From Halictus rubicundus (taxonomy: Eukaryota; Arthropoda; Insecta; Hymenoptera; Halictidae), in contig NW_027488701.1 in assembly GCF_050948215.1 (NCBI RefSeq), forward strand, positions 186,001 to 250,000: 64,000 bases of DNA. The letters are read 5' to 3'. This document shows, piece after piece, positions 52,305 to 64,000 of the stretch. Each line of letters begins with the position of its first letter. The first letter of the stretch is position 1. Made by a program: the position numbers and the translations under genes. The notes beneath the pieces are model-generated. The model was not told the origin of the DNA, ran no database searches, and saw nothing but the letters and a program-made list of their open reading frames with translations.

Positions 52305-54028
52305 TAACCAGCAAAACTGAGTCTACACTATTTGAGCCAACATAACTTTTTAAAAATCTGATCAAATGACTTGAATTTTATTGAGAAGTTGGAAGGTTTA
52401 GTTTGTTAGACGAGGTGTAAAAAATTTTTGAAAAAAGTTTGAATTGGTCGGAATCGCAAAAGAAATAGTAACAGTTGGTTTTTTTAGCTTTTTTATCTGA
52501 GCCTGTATTGAAAATTTAAAAAATGTGTTTGATTCGCTTGAGTAAATTACATCCATGCTGAAAATTTCACCGATATTGGTTAATTCGTTTACGAGTTATA
52601 AACGCTTAAAAGTGGAAAAATTGCCGTTTTTCATGATTTTCGACTTAAAACCACACTTTTAATCGTTTATAACTCGTAATCGAATTAACCAATATCTGTG
52701 AAATTTTAAGCGTAGATATAATTTATTCGAGCAAATCAAATACATTCCTTAAATTTTCAATACAGGCTCTGATAAAAAAGCTGAAAAAACCAACTTTTAC
52801 TATTTCTTTTGCGATTCCGACCAATTAAAATTTTTTTCAAAAATTTTGTACACCTCGTCTAATATATATATCAATTATTGATTCCCCTCGGGGTTACAAT
52901 TTTAATTACATCTCCCTCTTACCCCAATCTTAACCTTAAACTTATCCTAACTTACCCTAACTTAATTAAACGTGTCCTAAAAACACGCCATAGAGAGAGA
53001 GAACGATCTTTCACTAATATCCGCCGCGTTATTATTTTTCCCTGTCCCACACATACATGCTTCTCTGCTCTCTCCCCTCCCTGCACCTCACCCATCCTTC
53101 CCATGCCTCCTGGACCTCCTCTTTCGGCTGCTCTCTCTTTCACTCCATTCCTATGCATTCTCTCCATTTACTTCATCTCCCATATCTCTCCATTCCTGCT
53201 CTTCCTCCATTCATCCACCTTCCTCATCCATTCCTCTCCTCCTTCATCCCCTAATACTTCCCCACCATCCCCTGCCAACCACTCCCCTCAACCCTCCCTT
53301 ACACATTTCCCACACATGTTCCCACGTTTCCTCCTCTCACCCACAGACCTTACATACTTTCTTCTCCTCCTCCAACCAATACTTTCCACCTCTCATCTCG
53401 TTTCCCAACCTGTACCTGGCCACCCTTTGCCACCTGCTCTCTCCCCAGCCTTTCTTCAGATACCCCGGTATCCGCTCTCCCTTCACCCTCCCGTACCACA
53501 TGTTGTACCTTGCGCTTCCTATCTTTTCCCATCTCTCCCCTGTTGCTTCTTCTTTTCCCCTTTCACTATCTCCTCACTCACTGCCTCTATCCTCTCCTCC
53601 ATCATCTCCTCCGCCTCCTCCGCTGTCCAGCCCCTCTCTTCCCAAAAACGCCGTCACTCCTTCACCCACCCTACTACCTCCCCTCCCCTTCTGCCCCTTC
53701 CTCTTCCCTGCTCCCAGCACAACCTAGCTAGCTCCCCCCCTTTTTCCACCCTCAACTTCTTCTGGTACCCCCATGCCCTCAACCCCGCCCTCCCTCTCAA
53801 CAACTCCCTCTGCAGCTGTTACCGCACCATATACCCCGGTGCGTACCTCTCTACTCCTAGGACCCACCTCAGAAACCTCTCCTGCAACCTTTCCACCTCT
53901 TCCCATTCCTTCCTACACCTCGTCTAATAAACTAATCCTTCTAACTTCTCAATAAAATTCAAGTCATTTGATCTAATTTTTAAAAAGTTATGTTGCTTCA
54001 AATAGTGTAGACTCAGTTTTGCTGGTTA
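52305..54028. mobile_element. TA-flanked foldback element carrying a LINE, right arm
   Basis: Mirror of 25676-27399. The LINE insertion and its target duplication are shared by both arms, so they predate the duplication. Confidence 0.8.
52864..53913 (-). pseudogene. 5'-truncated LINE, right arm
   Basis: Mirror of 25791-26840. The long plus-strand frame here (52878-53927), rich in Ser, Pro and Leu, is the antisense of the LINE and not a gene. Confidence 0.8.
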
Positions 54029-54226
54029 TTGTACATTAATATATACATTAATAACCAAATTACGAGAAGTGCCCGAAGACAGACCATTTGTCCGCACTGT
54101 ACGGAGGTCTCTTTATTTTCTGAGATATTTGCAAAAAACTGTCAGAGTCTCCATTGCGAATTCTGCCTATTTTCAATGACCGAATTTGTTCTTTAGGATG
54201 GAGGAGAGTTCTTTCATTAAAATCTA

Positions 54227-55002
54227 TGTTATGTCGTGCAGTTTCTCGCAATTGTAGGAGAGGTTCTGCGTGTTATTTTGTCGAATTAATGACCCGACAC
54301 CTTCCTTTGCAATAACAACTTTGGTTTATTAGAACAATGACTATATACAGTTTACATTCGGACTGGTGATTATTCGGTTTCCTTTGAGAACAAGTTTGTA
54401 TCTAATTTCTGCTCTGGGGTCAGCTCGCTCTTCACCTCGGTGGTGACTTTGGAGAAGAGTGGGAGATGGTCCCATTTTTGGGGGAAAGAAATCTCACTTG
54501 CTGATTGACTTGAGGGAGGAGTCATTTGTATGCAACCCCTGTTGGTGGTGGAGGAAGTCCCCACCCCAAGTCAAACGCGTAGAGAAAGTGCCTAGACCAG
54601 CACGTGACGATTGCCAGACCCCAGAGCAGCGTGACGAAAAAAAGGGCCCAAGTGGCCAGCACGTGCCTATGGTTTATTACCCCCTTGTCCCATGAGGGCG
54701 AGGACCATCGAGTTTGGGAACAATGCTTCCTTGGAAAAGCTAGATTTTCCAAGGACTTGGCAGAAGAGTCACTTTGTTCCAGTCATCTGGCAACTATGTT
54801 TATTAGGGGTCCCCAAACTGATGGCCCAAGGGGTCTGCCTTAGGGTCTCTAACCCTCACGCACTACGCGGATGCCTAACCCGTGACGATTAGGCCTTAAC
54901 TGGTAACGTGTATATAAAAAATGCTTAGGCCTTCTCGAGACCCTTGTAAAAGTATCCCGAGGTCTAATGGTCTTTCCTCGGAAATGGCTGTGTGTCATAA
55001 CA
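54227..55002 (-). mobile_element. Solo LTR (TGTTATG...CATAACA), right arm
   Basis: Mirror of 24702-25477, with the duplication ATCTA/ATCTA (inverse of TAGAT) on both sides. Confidence 0.85.
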
Positions 55003-55156
55003 ATCTACAAGGGAATTTTTATTATCCACCCTATGAAATTATTGAGTCGATGGGGTCAATGTTCTTGAACTTTGCAATCAAATTCACAGAAGAAATTTCT
55101 TCATGATATACTATTGTATATGTATCCATTGAGTTCATCAACGTTGAATGAAGTCT

Positions 55157-55402
55157 TCACAAGTGCAAGTATTTCAGGTAGAGACAATTTCTAATTGCAC
55201 CGCAAACGATCCCTTCATTTATTCTCAAGTTGTCCCTACAATTTATTTTCCTTACCGCGTGTAGTAGCTTGGAAACTTCACCTTCTGCCGTTGGATACAT
55301 GTTATTATTTATTTCCAGTGTTTTCAAATGGGTGAGGTTGGCCAACGGATGCAATGCTGGTTCGCTCTTTACCTCACGCACTGGTTCCTCGGTCACCCCA
55401 GG
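55157..55402 (-). pseudogene. LRR gene fragment, unit 2, right arm
   Basis: Mirror of 24302-24547, with no difference noticed. Confidence 0.5.
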
Positions 55403-55743
55403 GCCTCATGTTTCGTTTTCAACGGTTAAGAAGTAATTTTGCAGGTATTTCCTCATTATTTCTTTATCAATGTTTTAATTTGAATAGATTTTGTTTTCTT
55501 GAATTTGGAATTTATAGGATACGGGTCTTAGGGATTGCTATTCCCTTATAACTTCTGCGAAATATATTCTTTACGTTCCATGAGTTTTAGCGCCTTATAT
55601 ATATATATACATTAATATATGAAGGGAGGTATGAAATTATTGAGTCGAAGTGGTCAATGTTTTTTCACTTTGCAATCAAATTCACAGAAGTTATTTATTC
55701 CTGATCACTATAAGTTGTTTCTATATATGTATTCATTGAGTGA

Positions 55744-55841
55744 TACATGTTATTATTTATTTCCAGTGTTTTCAAATGGGTGAGGTTCGCCAACGGATGC
55801 AGTGCTGGTTCGCTCTTTACCTCACGCACTGGTTCCTCGGT
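55744..55841 (-). pseudogene. LRR gene fragment, unit 1, right arm
   Basis: Mirror of 23863-23960. Confidence 0.5.
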
Positions 55842-56365
55842 CACCCCAGGGCCTCATGTTTCGTTTTCAACGGTTAAGAAGTAATTTTGCAGGTATTTCC
55901 TCATTATTTCTTTATCAATGTTTTAATTTGAATAGATTTTGTTTTCTTGAATTTGGAATTTATAGGATACGGGTCTTAGGGATTGCTATTCCCTTATAAC
56001 TTCTGCGAAATATATTCTTTACGTTCCTTGAGTTTTAGCGCCTTATATATATATACACACATTAATAACCAAATTACGAGAAGTGCCCAAAAACAGGCCA
56101 TTAGTCCGCACAGTACTGCGGTATCTTGATTTTCCGAGATATTTGCAAAAAACTGCCTATTTTGATGAAAAATTCTGCCTATTTTGAATGACCGACTTTG
56201 TTCTTTAGGACGGGGGAGGGTTCTTTCGTTAATACCTACAATGCACAACAAACTTTCTTTAATACACCCTGTGAAAGTATCGAGTCGAAGGGGTCAATGT
56301 TCTTCCACTTTGCAATCAAATTCACAGAAGTAATTTTTTCATGATCACTATAAGTTGTTTCTGTA

Positions 56366-56701
56366 CTATATGTATCGATTGCCAAATGATTCCTTCAAAT
56401 ATCTCGATGCTTTAAATTTGACTGTGAGTTCCGACCTGACATGAGTATAGAAATGCCGCGAGTGGAAATACTGGAACATTTCGGCAAGAAAAAAACGTAG
56501 ATAAAACGAAAATATACGAAATAGACATAATGAAGGATTTATTTTGTACATATTAAGAAGCAATATTTTATTCACTATATTGTCTTTTAATCTATTTCTT
56601 TTTTTTTTTTTACTAATTATTTCGCCAGTCTTTGAGAATACTCTTTCGGAAGGAACAGATGTTGCCATAACACAAAGATACTCCTTTGCAAGCTTTGATA
56701 G
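56366..56701 (-). pseudogene. hAT transposase C-terminal fragment, right arm
   Basis: Mirror of 23003-23338; the frame is open, as in the left arm. Confidence 0.8.
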
Positions 56702-59515
56702 TGTTACGTCCCGAGTGGGATGAATTACGATTTTAAGAGGATAGGACGCAGTTTCAAACCTACCTGCATACACCGGCTATGGTTCGGGAAATTGAGGATC
56801 GTTTAAATAACTTTGTACCCTTATTTTGAAAACAACAATATTATTGATTTATTCAAAGTGTGGTTCTGAATCAGAGATTACAAATTTGATTTTACAAATA
56901 TGGTTTATATAGCGCATATACTGGAGTGCTTATAAATAGTTTGATAATAATAATAATAATATTAATATTACCGTGATCACGGGTTCGAATTCGGTTACAA
57001 TATACTCCGACTGCTGACACTGGTCTTTGAAACGGTTTGTCGCGAAACAACTGAATGAACTATTTTAACTTCAAAAGAGGTTACTGGACTATTGACTATG
57101 ACTGAATAACTGATTGTTCACGATTGTCTGACCGACTGACTGTTTATAACTGAATTTGAGGAGTTGGTCCCCCTTTTTATGAGATGGACAGTCCTTTGTT
57201 TTTCAAAGATGCTGGCACAGGAGTCTCTACCTTGCATCTTTTTATCTTCTTGATGTCTCCTGACTAGTCAGCTGTATGCCGACAGGATCTTTTTACCATG
57301 AAGTCGGCGTCTTTTCTTATAATTTGGCATAATTGGACACCTTTCCTGTTTCTTCTCAGGGTGAAAACTGATCTTCATCTGCGTGTCTTGCAGGAAGATA
57401 AGTTGGATACGTTTCTCGTGCTACCTTACTGCGTAGAATTTTTAACATATATCTTAATCCTATTTTTACTTCTCCTCGCGCGACATCATCGGATGTCCAT
57501 AATAATTCATAATAATTCTTCATCTGAGGGTTTATTCGTTGGCGGTCGAACCACCGGACGTGACACCTTTATAAATTTGAGGATTATAAGGACTGCTAAT
57601 ATTCCTGCACTGAAGGATCCAAATGTAATGGGATGAGAAGAAAAAAAATGTGTACATGGTGTGGGTGCGCTTGTCACCATCGGGTGACTACTTCTTGGGC
57701 GTAGCCAGTGTGGATCAGGTCATCACTCGTCCACGTTCATTTCGAAGTTCTCTTCGATGCATTCCGTGCACTCCCATGCCTGACGGACCCTTCCTAGTTG
57801 CCGACCGCAGTCTTGGCATTTGGAGTAGGTGTGGGCCGGGTTCAGCTGACACACGATGTGCCAGCCCCTTGCTCGTAGTACCAGTGCTCTCTTGGGGTTA
57901 GGCGGCCATAACATGTCCGGCATATCCTATTTTGGTGGTACACGTACGATGCTTCTTGCTGTGATGTACACACGCAGTATAAATTTAGAAGATTCCGGTA
58001 CGTTTCAGGGTAATGGTGTGGTATTACCCCATCTATCGGCCCATAAAATTCCTCCAATACCTCCTCTTCGGGGCGGTAGTCCATACGTCTCCTCCGTACG
58101 TCTCGGTCCGGAAAATTCCCGGCGGGCAGTCCATATTTGGAGTAGGTTTGGGCTGGATCTAGCTGACACAAGATGTGCCAGCCTCCTTCTTCACAATACC
58201 ATTGTTCCCTTCTGATCAGGCGGCCATAACACGCACGACATATCCTATTTCAGTGAGGTATATAGGACGTCTCTTGTCGTGGTGCGACGACACAGTACAG
58301 ATTCAGGAGGTTCCGGTATGTTTCTGGATAGTGGGTCGGTACTATCCCATCTATAGGCCCGTAGAATTCTTCTAACACCTCTTCCTCTGGGCGATAATTC
58401 GGCCTTGGGACAGGCATTGTTGTCTTTCTGAATTGATCCTTTGTCCCGCTATTACCTTCATCGATTTTATATAGTTGGTCTCTGGGATATCAGGGTTTCT
58501 GATGTAATTTATCACTGGTTTACCCATACAAGTTGATGTGCTGAGGATTGATAGCAGCTTCTCTGGACTAATTTTCCGATATACATACTCATATATTGAA
58601 GGTTCTTTCCAAAACTTTCTAATATTTTGTTGATCAAAGGTCTTTGTCACTGCGCTTTATCCCACCGCTGTCACCAATTTTTGTTATGTCCCAGGTGGGG
58701 CGGATTATAATTTTTTGGGGATAAGTCGCAGTTTTGAACCTACCTGCATTCATCGGCTACGATTCGGGAAATTGAGGATTGATTAAATAAGTTGTATCCG
58801 TATTTTTAAAAAACAACAAAATTATCGATTTATTCAGAATTAGGTGCTGAATCAGATATTCGAAGTTTGACTTTACTTTACAAGCAGGGATTTTGTATAG
58901 CGCATAAGCTAGAGGGCTTACAAGTGTTTCGCTTTATAATAATATTAATTTATCGAGTCGCTGATTCTTGGAGATCGCTCGCAAGTTTGCAGTCGCTGAT
59001 TTCGGGAGGGCGCTCGCAGGTTGTAGTCGCTGGTTTTCCGCAGTGGCTCGCAGGTCGAAGTTGCTGAACTTTCACGAGCACTTCGCGGGACTTATACGTC
59101 GAAACTCGTAGATTTTAAAAAGAACTGTTAATAATTGCACGACGCGTCTAACGTATGGATCTTTTACTAACTGACTGAACTCATTTTGAGGAGTTGATCT
59201 TCTCAATGTCTCCTGATTAGTCAGCTGTGTGTTGCCAGGGTTCTTTTACTTATGAAGTCGACGTCTTTTCTTGTAATTCGGCATAATATTCTTCTTGTTT
59301 GTTTCCAAGGTGTAAACTGATCTTCGTCTGCGTGTCTTGCAGGAAGATAAGTTGGAGTCTTTTTCCGCGCTACCTAACTGCGTAGAATTGCTAACATATA
59401 CTTTAATCTTATTTTATTTCCTCTCGCGCGACATCATCGGGTTTTTCTATAATAATTAATACTAATTCTTTATCTAAGCGTTTATTCATTTACGGTCGAA
59501 CCACCGGACGTGACA
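56702..59515 (-). mobile_element. Degraded errantivirus-like LTR element A, right arm
   Basis: Mirror of 20189-23002: 3' LTR 56702-57565, envelope tail ending in that LTR, CxxC-rich frame 57723-58422, primer site 58659-58676, 5' LTR 58682-59515. Confidence 0.75.
57723..58422 (-). pseudogene. Duplicated CxxC-rich protein, right arm
   Basis: Mirror of 21282-21981, with the same stop in unit 1 and the same one-base loss in unit 2, so both lesions predate the palindrome. Confidence 0.55.
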
Positions 59516-59903
59516 ACGCATAAATGCACTGTCCTGAAGGAAGTTTGTTTTTGCTAACAATTACATGAGCTAAAACAACTCTAACAAGTCCTTTGCAGAA
59601 AAATATAAACGGCTGTTTCGGCCTAATTATAAACTGCTCCTTAGCCCCAGCAACAGTTGTCGAGATCATCCAATATGTATCAGTCGCTCCATAACACCTA
59701 ACGCTGGGGTTATTTGCTTCTATGTCAGGATGTATCTCATACATACTAGCGCCGACAACATGGGTAGGCCACACATTCACTTCTGTACATTTCAATCCCC
59801 AGAGATTATCGGATCCCACTTTTTGGTACTTAGTACCCCATGCATCTTGATTAGGCTCAGTCTGTGTAGGTATCCGCACCAGTTTAGCGTTGTGACGGTG
59901 ATC
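59516..59903 (-). pseudogene. Unrecognised protein fragment 2, right arm
   Basis: Mirror of 19801-20188. Confidence 0.3.
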
Positions 59904-60226
59904 TCGCTTCGAATGTGCTTGTGACACGCACCAATCTCTGCTTGATACGCCTAGGAAAGCTTCTCTTAAAGCGCTTGCTTGTTGAAGTGTTTTCCGTAGC
60001 GAGCAGTTTCCCCCATTCAGCAAACGTATCCGCCCGGGCTTGGCGTATCAGAGCCACAAGCTCCTCATCCTCCCCGCGCATAAGCTCCACCTCCACCGGG
60101 CGGCGGAACGAGCAGGCGATGTGGTATAACTTCCCACGCTCTGCCGCCGCCAAATGGAACGATGGAACCGTTGCGAGGAGGCCCACCACCTTGACGGAGA
60201 TGGAGCGGTATCCCCGTGTGGCCCGC
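59904..60226 (-). pseudogene. LINE ORF2 fragment, right arm
   Basis: Mirror of 19478-19800. Confidence 0.6.
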
Positions 60227-60263
60227 AAGGGGCTGTTTCAATAAATGAAAACAATAATACTTT

Positions 60264-60629
60264 ACTCTCGAATGGTTTAGGAACGACTAACTGGCAAGTT
60301 TCGATAGCCGAATAACCTGATCCAGTGTTTTGCGATGCGACTATCGAGTGTGCCGCGCGGATTTCCACTGTATATCCACCCGAGGTTGTAAGGCTCGGAT
60401 TCACCGTTGTGAACGCGTCGCGTACCCGTATCGCCGAAAAGTTACCCGCCAATTTAATATTGGGTAACGGGATCCGATTGAAAGTGCTGTGGTTGCGTAC
60501 GATCGCGAAAGTCTGATAACAACGGAATGACTGCTGCGTTTGCTGTCCGGGGTCCGTTTGCTGGCCATCTCGTTGGTGTCCAACTCTTCCAAGGGATGGA
60601 CCCGAAAATCCCGAAAGACTCATCCCCAT
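60264..60629 (-). pseudogene. Unrecognised protein fragment 1, right arm
   Basis: Mirror of 19075-19440, with one A/G difference at about 60260 just past its end (Val instead of Ile in the reading through the junction). Confidence 0.3.
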
Positions 60630-60802
60630 TCGTTGATTGACCTGAGGGGAGGCGCATCATGTCTACTACGCATCATGTAACTCGCATCATGTCATTTTAC
60701 GTATTCTTAATTTGTTTTTAATATATGTTTTACACCTACTGGAAAAGTAATAAGAATGTAAAGATAGATCGAAATTGTTTATAGCGAATAGTGATTTGTT
60801 AA

Positions 60803-61030
60803 GGGCCAGTTTTCCTACGTGGCCTTGAGTCGCCACGCTCCAAACAGGAACTAGGAGAAGCTTCCTAGCGATCTTCACGCTACAAACGGCCGCTAGGAGA
60901 AGCTCAAATGACAGTGTGTGTGCCGTGTACGTGCCGTGTGCGTGTGCCATGGTATGCCCCACACAACGCTAGATCCGCAAGAACGAAAAAGATTGCAAGG
61001 GTTCGGGAGGCGGCAAATCATTGTTCGATA
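60803..61030 (+). mobile_element. Left end of a TTAA-type element
   Basis: TTAA|GGGCCAGTTTTCCTACGTGG matches the element at 4671 (GGGCCAGTTTTCCCAGGTGG). Two imperfect GCTAGGAGAAGCT-like repeats follow before the tandem array. The other end is not seen in the window. Confidence 0.6.
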
Positions 61031-62790
61031 ATGCAAAGATGGGGCTTTCCAGGGGTGAAAAGCGTTAGATAAAAGATAAATCTAGAGCGCTCGCGAACGA
61101 ACAGGTCCTACTTTTGCGTTTTCTAGGCGTAATTTGCAATATTCGGCAGAATGTAGATATAAGGACACATTTTCTTAAATAACCGGGTTCTTATTGAGAA
61201 TGTTGACGGCGAGCGCTCTAGCGGTGACATATACAATGTCAATGCAACGCCTATTATATTGTATAATTACGTATTAAACAAAGGATTTGCCGCCCCCGAA
61301 AAACCATCCCACAGCTATTATTTTGCTCAAATATAGTTCCGGCATTTTTCGCTACGAGCGCTGTATTCTCTTTCCGATCATTGTCGTCGTCAGCAGTCAC
61401 TATGCTCGAATGAGAGTCGTGCGGCACACTCACACACCGCCAGGTCGACGTGTACGTGTACCGATGAGAATAGCAAGTGTCCGGGATGCCGCGAATCATT
61501 CCTCGATAATGCAAAGATGGGGCTTATCAGTAGTCAAAAGCGCTAGATAAAAGTTAAATCTAGAGCGCTCGCCATCAAACAGGTCCGACTCTTGCATTTT
61601 CGAGCAACATTTTGCATTACTCGGTCGCATGGTGCCTGCCGTAGCTTCGTTCGAACAGCCGTGCCTCGGCACACTCACACACCGCTAGGTCGGCGTGTAC
61701 GTGTACCTACGAGAATAGCAAGGGTCCGGGATGCCGCGAATCATTCCTCGATAATGCAAAGATGGGGCTTATCAGTAGTCAAAAGCGCTAGATAAAAGTT
61801 AAATCTAGAGCGCTCGCCATCAAACAGGTCCGACTCTTGCATTTTCGAGCAATATTTTGCATTATTCGGTCGCATGGTGCCTGCCGTAGCTTCGTTCGAA
61901 CAGCTGTGCCTCGGCACACTCACACACCGCCAGGTCGGCGCGTACGTGTACCTACGAGAATAGCAAGGGTCCGGGATGCCGCGAATCATTCCTCGATAAT
62001 GCAAAGATGGGGCTTATCAGTAGTCAAAAGCGCTAGATAAAAGATAAATCTAGAGCGCTCGCCATCAAACAGGTCCGACTCTTGCATTTTCGAGCAACAT
62101 TTTGCATTATTCGGTCGCATGATGCCTGTCAGAGAGGCGATCTGAGCACGCGTGGCCGACATCGTAAACGACGGCGCTGCCGTAGCTTCGTTCGAACAGC
62201 CGTGCCTCGGCACACTCACACACCGCCAGATCGACGTGTACGTGTACCGATGAGAATAGCAAGGGTCCGGGATGCCGCGAATTATTCCTCGATAATGCAA
62301 AGATGGGGCTTATCAGTAGTCAAAAGCGCTAGATAAAAGATAAATCTAGAGCGCTTGCCATCAAACAGGTCCGACTCTTGCATTTTCGAGCAATATTTTG
62401 CATTATTCGGTCGCATGGTGCCTGCCGTAGCTTCGTTCGAACAGCTGTGCCTCGGCACACTCACACACCACCAAGTCGGCGTGTACGTGTACCGATGAGA
62501 CTAGCCAGGGTCCGGGATGCCGCGAATCATTCCTCGATAATGCAAAGATGGGGCTTATCAGTAGTCAAAAGCGCTAGATAAAAGATAAATCTAGAGCGCT
62601 CGCCATCAAACAGGTCCGACTCTCGCATTTTCGAGCAATATTTTGCATTATTCGGTCGCATGGTGCCTGCCGTAGCTTCGTTCGAACAGCTGTGCCTCGG
62701 CACACACACACACCGGTAGGTCGGCGTAACGTGTACCTACGAGAATAGCTAGGGTCCAGGATGCCGCGAATCAATCCTCGATAATGCAAA
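61030..62790 (+). repeat. 245-bp tandem satellite array
   Basis: The GATGGGGCTTATCAGTAG start recurs at 61516, 61761, 62006, 62302 and 62547, giving periods of 245, 245, 296 and 245. The 296-bp unit carries an extra 51 bp (GAGGCGATCTGAGCACGCGT and following) that is also present in the single unit at 5010-5225. The first unit (61030-61515) is longer and diverged. Each unit contains GTTCGAACAG, CTCACACACC and GTGTACGTGTACC words. No protein. Confidence 0.9.
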
Positions 62791-62794
62791 ATGG

Positions 62795-63100
62795 CAGAGT
62801 TGGGCAAAATATTTATCTAAATAAAAATTTCGAATAACTAGTAAAAGATAAAAGATAATTTTTATTCCTTATTCGAAGGTTCAAGTAAAGAAAGTATCTT
62901 TATTTGATGTGTATCGAATAATTTTATTCGACGAGAATTTATCCGACGAAAAAAGATAATTTTTTTTTATTCGAAGCGGATTTATTCAAACTTCGAATAA
63001 TTTTTTCATCTTTTATCTTTATTTTCTATTCGAAGGCTTCTAATAAATCTTCGAATTATTTTTACCGAGCGCCGAGCTTCAAAGACCCAGCGACGACAGA
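62795..63100 (+). repeat. AT-rich repeat with CAGAGTTGGGCA end after the array
   Basis: Near copy of 5231-5450 (CAGAGTTGGGCAAAATATTT), extending further to GACCCAGCGACGACAGACG, which is related to 31180-31200. Confidence 0.55.
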
Positions 63101-63205
63101 CGACATACAATGTAAGCGGATGGAGAATCGCGCAAGTATGAAAGTTTAAACTTTTAGATTTTTCAATATATCCTCATGAAATTGTGACGAGCGAATGGAG
63201 GGGAT

Positions 63206-64000
63206 TTTCCTGATGAAAATAAGTTCAAATTCGAGTGTAATCGAACAAGTTTCATTGATACGTAATGTTACGATAAAAATTACAATCTCATTAAAGACAG
63301 TCCAAATGATGTCGTGTTTGGACTCATTTTCATCGGGATAAGCTCTACAATTCATTCGTATAAACAATATTGTTCTGATTAAAAATGTAAAAACATAAAT
63401 TGCCAATAATGCTCGATTCTCCATCTGCTTACATTGTAGGCCGTAGGTCGGTCGCTGGTCTTTGAAGTCCGGAGCTCGTAGAGTCGCGAGATATCGGTGT
63501 GAAACAACTACCAATACAATTGCAAAACTTGTTTATTTTTCATTATTTTTTTATGGGACTTGCGCCAACAAATTCGTGGCATTCTTCTGATTAAAATGAC
63601 ACTAAACGCGGTACAAATTGGACTGTGTTTAATATTTTTAATTGTAGATATATTCGAAGGCTTCGAATAAATCTTCGGCTAACTTTTGCCAGCTCGACGA
63701 ATAAACCGGTCGGACCGGAGGACCGAGAGCGCCGAACGTCGAACACCCAGCCACTGCCAAACAGCCTACAATGTAAGCAGATGGAGAATCGAGCATTATT
63801 GGCAATTTATGTTTTTACATTTTTAATCAGAACAATATTGTTTATACGAATGAATTGTAGAGCTTATCCCGATGAAAATGAGTCCAAACACGACATCATT
63901 TGGACTGTCTTTAATGAGATTGTAATTTTTATCGTAACATTACGTATCAATGAAACTTGTTCGATTACACTCGAATTTGAACTTATTTTCATCAGGAAAA
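63206..64000. repeat. Inverted repeat running off the window
   Basis: Left arm 63206-63438 pairs with right arm 63768-64000 (sum 127206); the pairing reaches the last base, so the structure continues outside. It includes CTCGATTCTCCATCTGCTTA/TAAGCAGATGGAGAATCGAG and GATGAAAATGAGTCCAAACA. The spacer 63439-63767 is partly related to 2172-2300. The arms resemble 31200-31470. Confidence 0.8.

Larger units (their letters stand above)
46417..60803 (-). repeat. Right arm of giant inverted repeat
   Basis: Reverse-complement partner of 18901-33839, 14.4 kb. It lacks the 553-bp LINE insertion-plus-duplication of the left arm. The inner edge reads GTTTATGTTATT with CACGTGGTCAACTG-type sequence inside it (in inverse), where the left arm has the gypsy LTR. 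The outer edge is TTAA (60799-60802) followed by GGGCCAGTTTTCC. Confidence 0.95.

Noticed and set aside
61030..62790. CRISPR-like array
   Set aside because: Units are directly joined 245-bp satellite monomers with no short repeat/unique spacer structure, in a eukaryotic context.

Overview
The window looks like a repeat-dominated, AT-rich stretch of an insect nuclear genome. Hymenoptera, probably an ant, is my best guess; it rests on the mix of errantivirus-like and gypsy LTR elements, hAT, piggyBac-type and foldback DNA elements, LINE fragments of one CCHC-tailed clade, and a multi-copy gene of a type I associate with DUF4806 proteins. I see no bacterial gene, operon, CRISPR array, rRNA or intact tRNA. 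Almost everything is transposon-derived; only two short exon-like pieces look like host genes (about 1772-1873 and 14650-14851).

Layout. 1-18900: single-copy and dispersed-repeat DNA with a long foldback element (331-1576), a possible receptor exon (1772-1873), a U6 snRNA pseudogene joined to LINE sequence (2511-2639), an LTR plus hAT tail (3172-4374), a TTAA-type element broken by a poly-A retroposon (4671-5450), foldback elements near 5.5-6.3 kb and 12.4-13.3 kb, a LINE 3' half (9231-10500), a TTAA MITE (13815-14255), a spliced gene start (14456-14851) and simple repeats.

18901-60803 is one giant inverted repeat. The left arm (18901-33839) and right arm (46417-60803) are mirror images: position x on the left pairs with about 79704 minus x on the right. 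The only differences I noticed are two substitutions, one base in a homopolymer, and a 553-bp LINE insertion with a 15-bp target duplication found only in the left arm. Each arm carries, from outside in: two unrecognised protein-coding fragments split by LINE sequence, a degraded errantivirus-like LTR element with a duplicated CxxC-rich reading frame, a hAT transposase tail, several leucine-rich-repeat gene fragments, a solo LTR, a foldback element with a LINE inside, and a piggyBac-type transposase fragment.

The 12.6-kb spacer (33840-46416) holds a nearly intact Ty3/gypsy element on the minus strand (33840-38827, tRNA-Pro primer site). It also holds an internally deleted errantivirus-like element (39238-43909, tRNA-Leu primer site) whose protease, RNase H and envelope pieces are fused in one frame, with another family's solo LTR nested in its 5' LTR; then a further solo LTR (43984-44428), a second copy of the 331-1576 foldback element (44440-45678) and a small palindromic element.

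60803-64000: the right flank starts at a TTAA shared with the 4671 element, then runs through a 245-bp tandem array (61030-62790), an AT-rich hAT-like end and the first part of another inverted repeat that continues past the window. Mobile-element insertions sit on both breakpoints of the giant palindrome, which is the most notable structure here.
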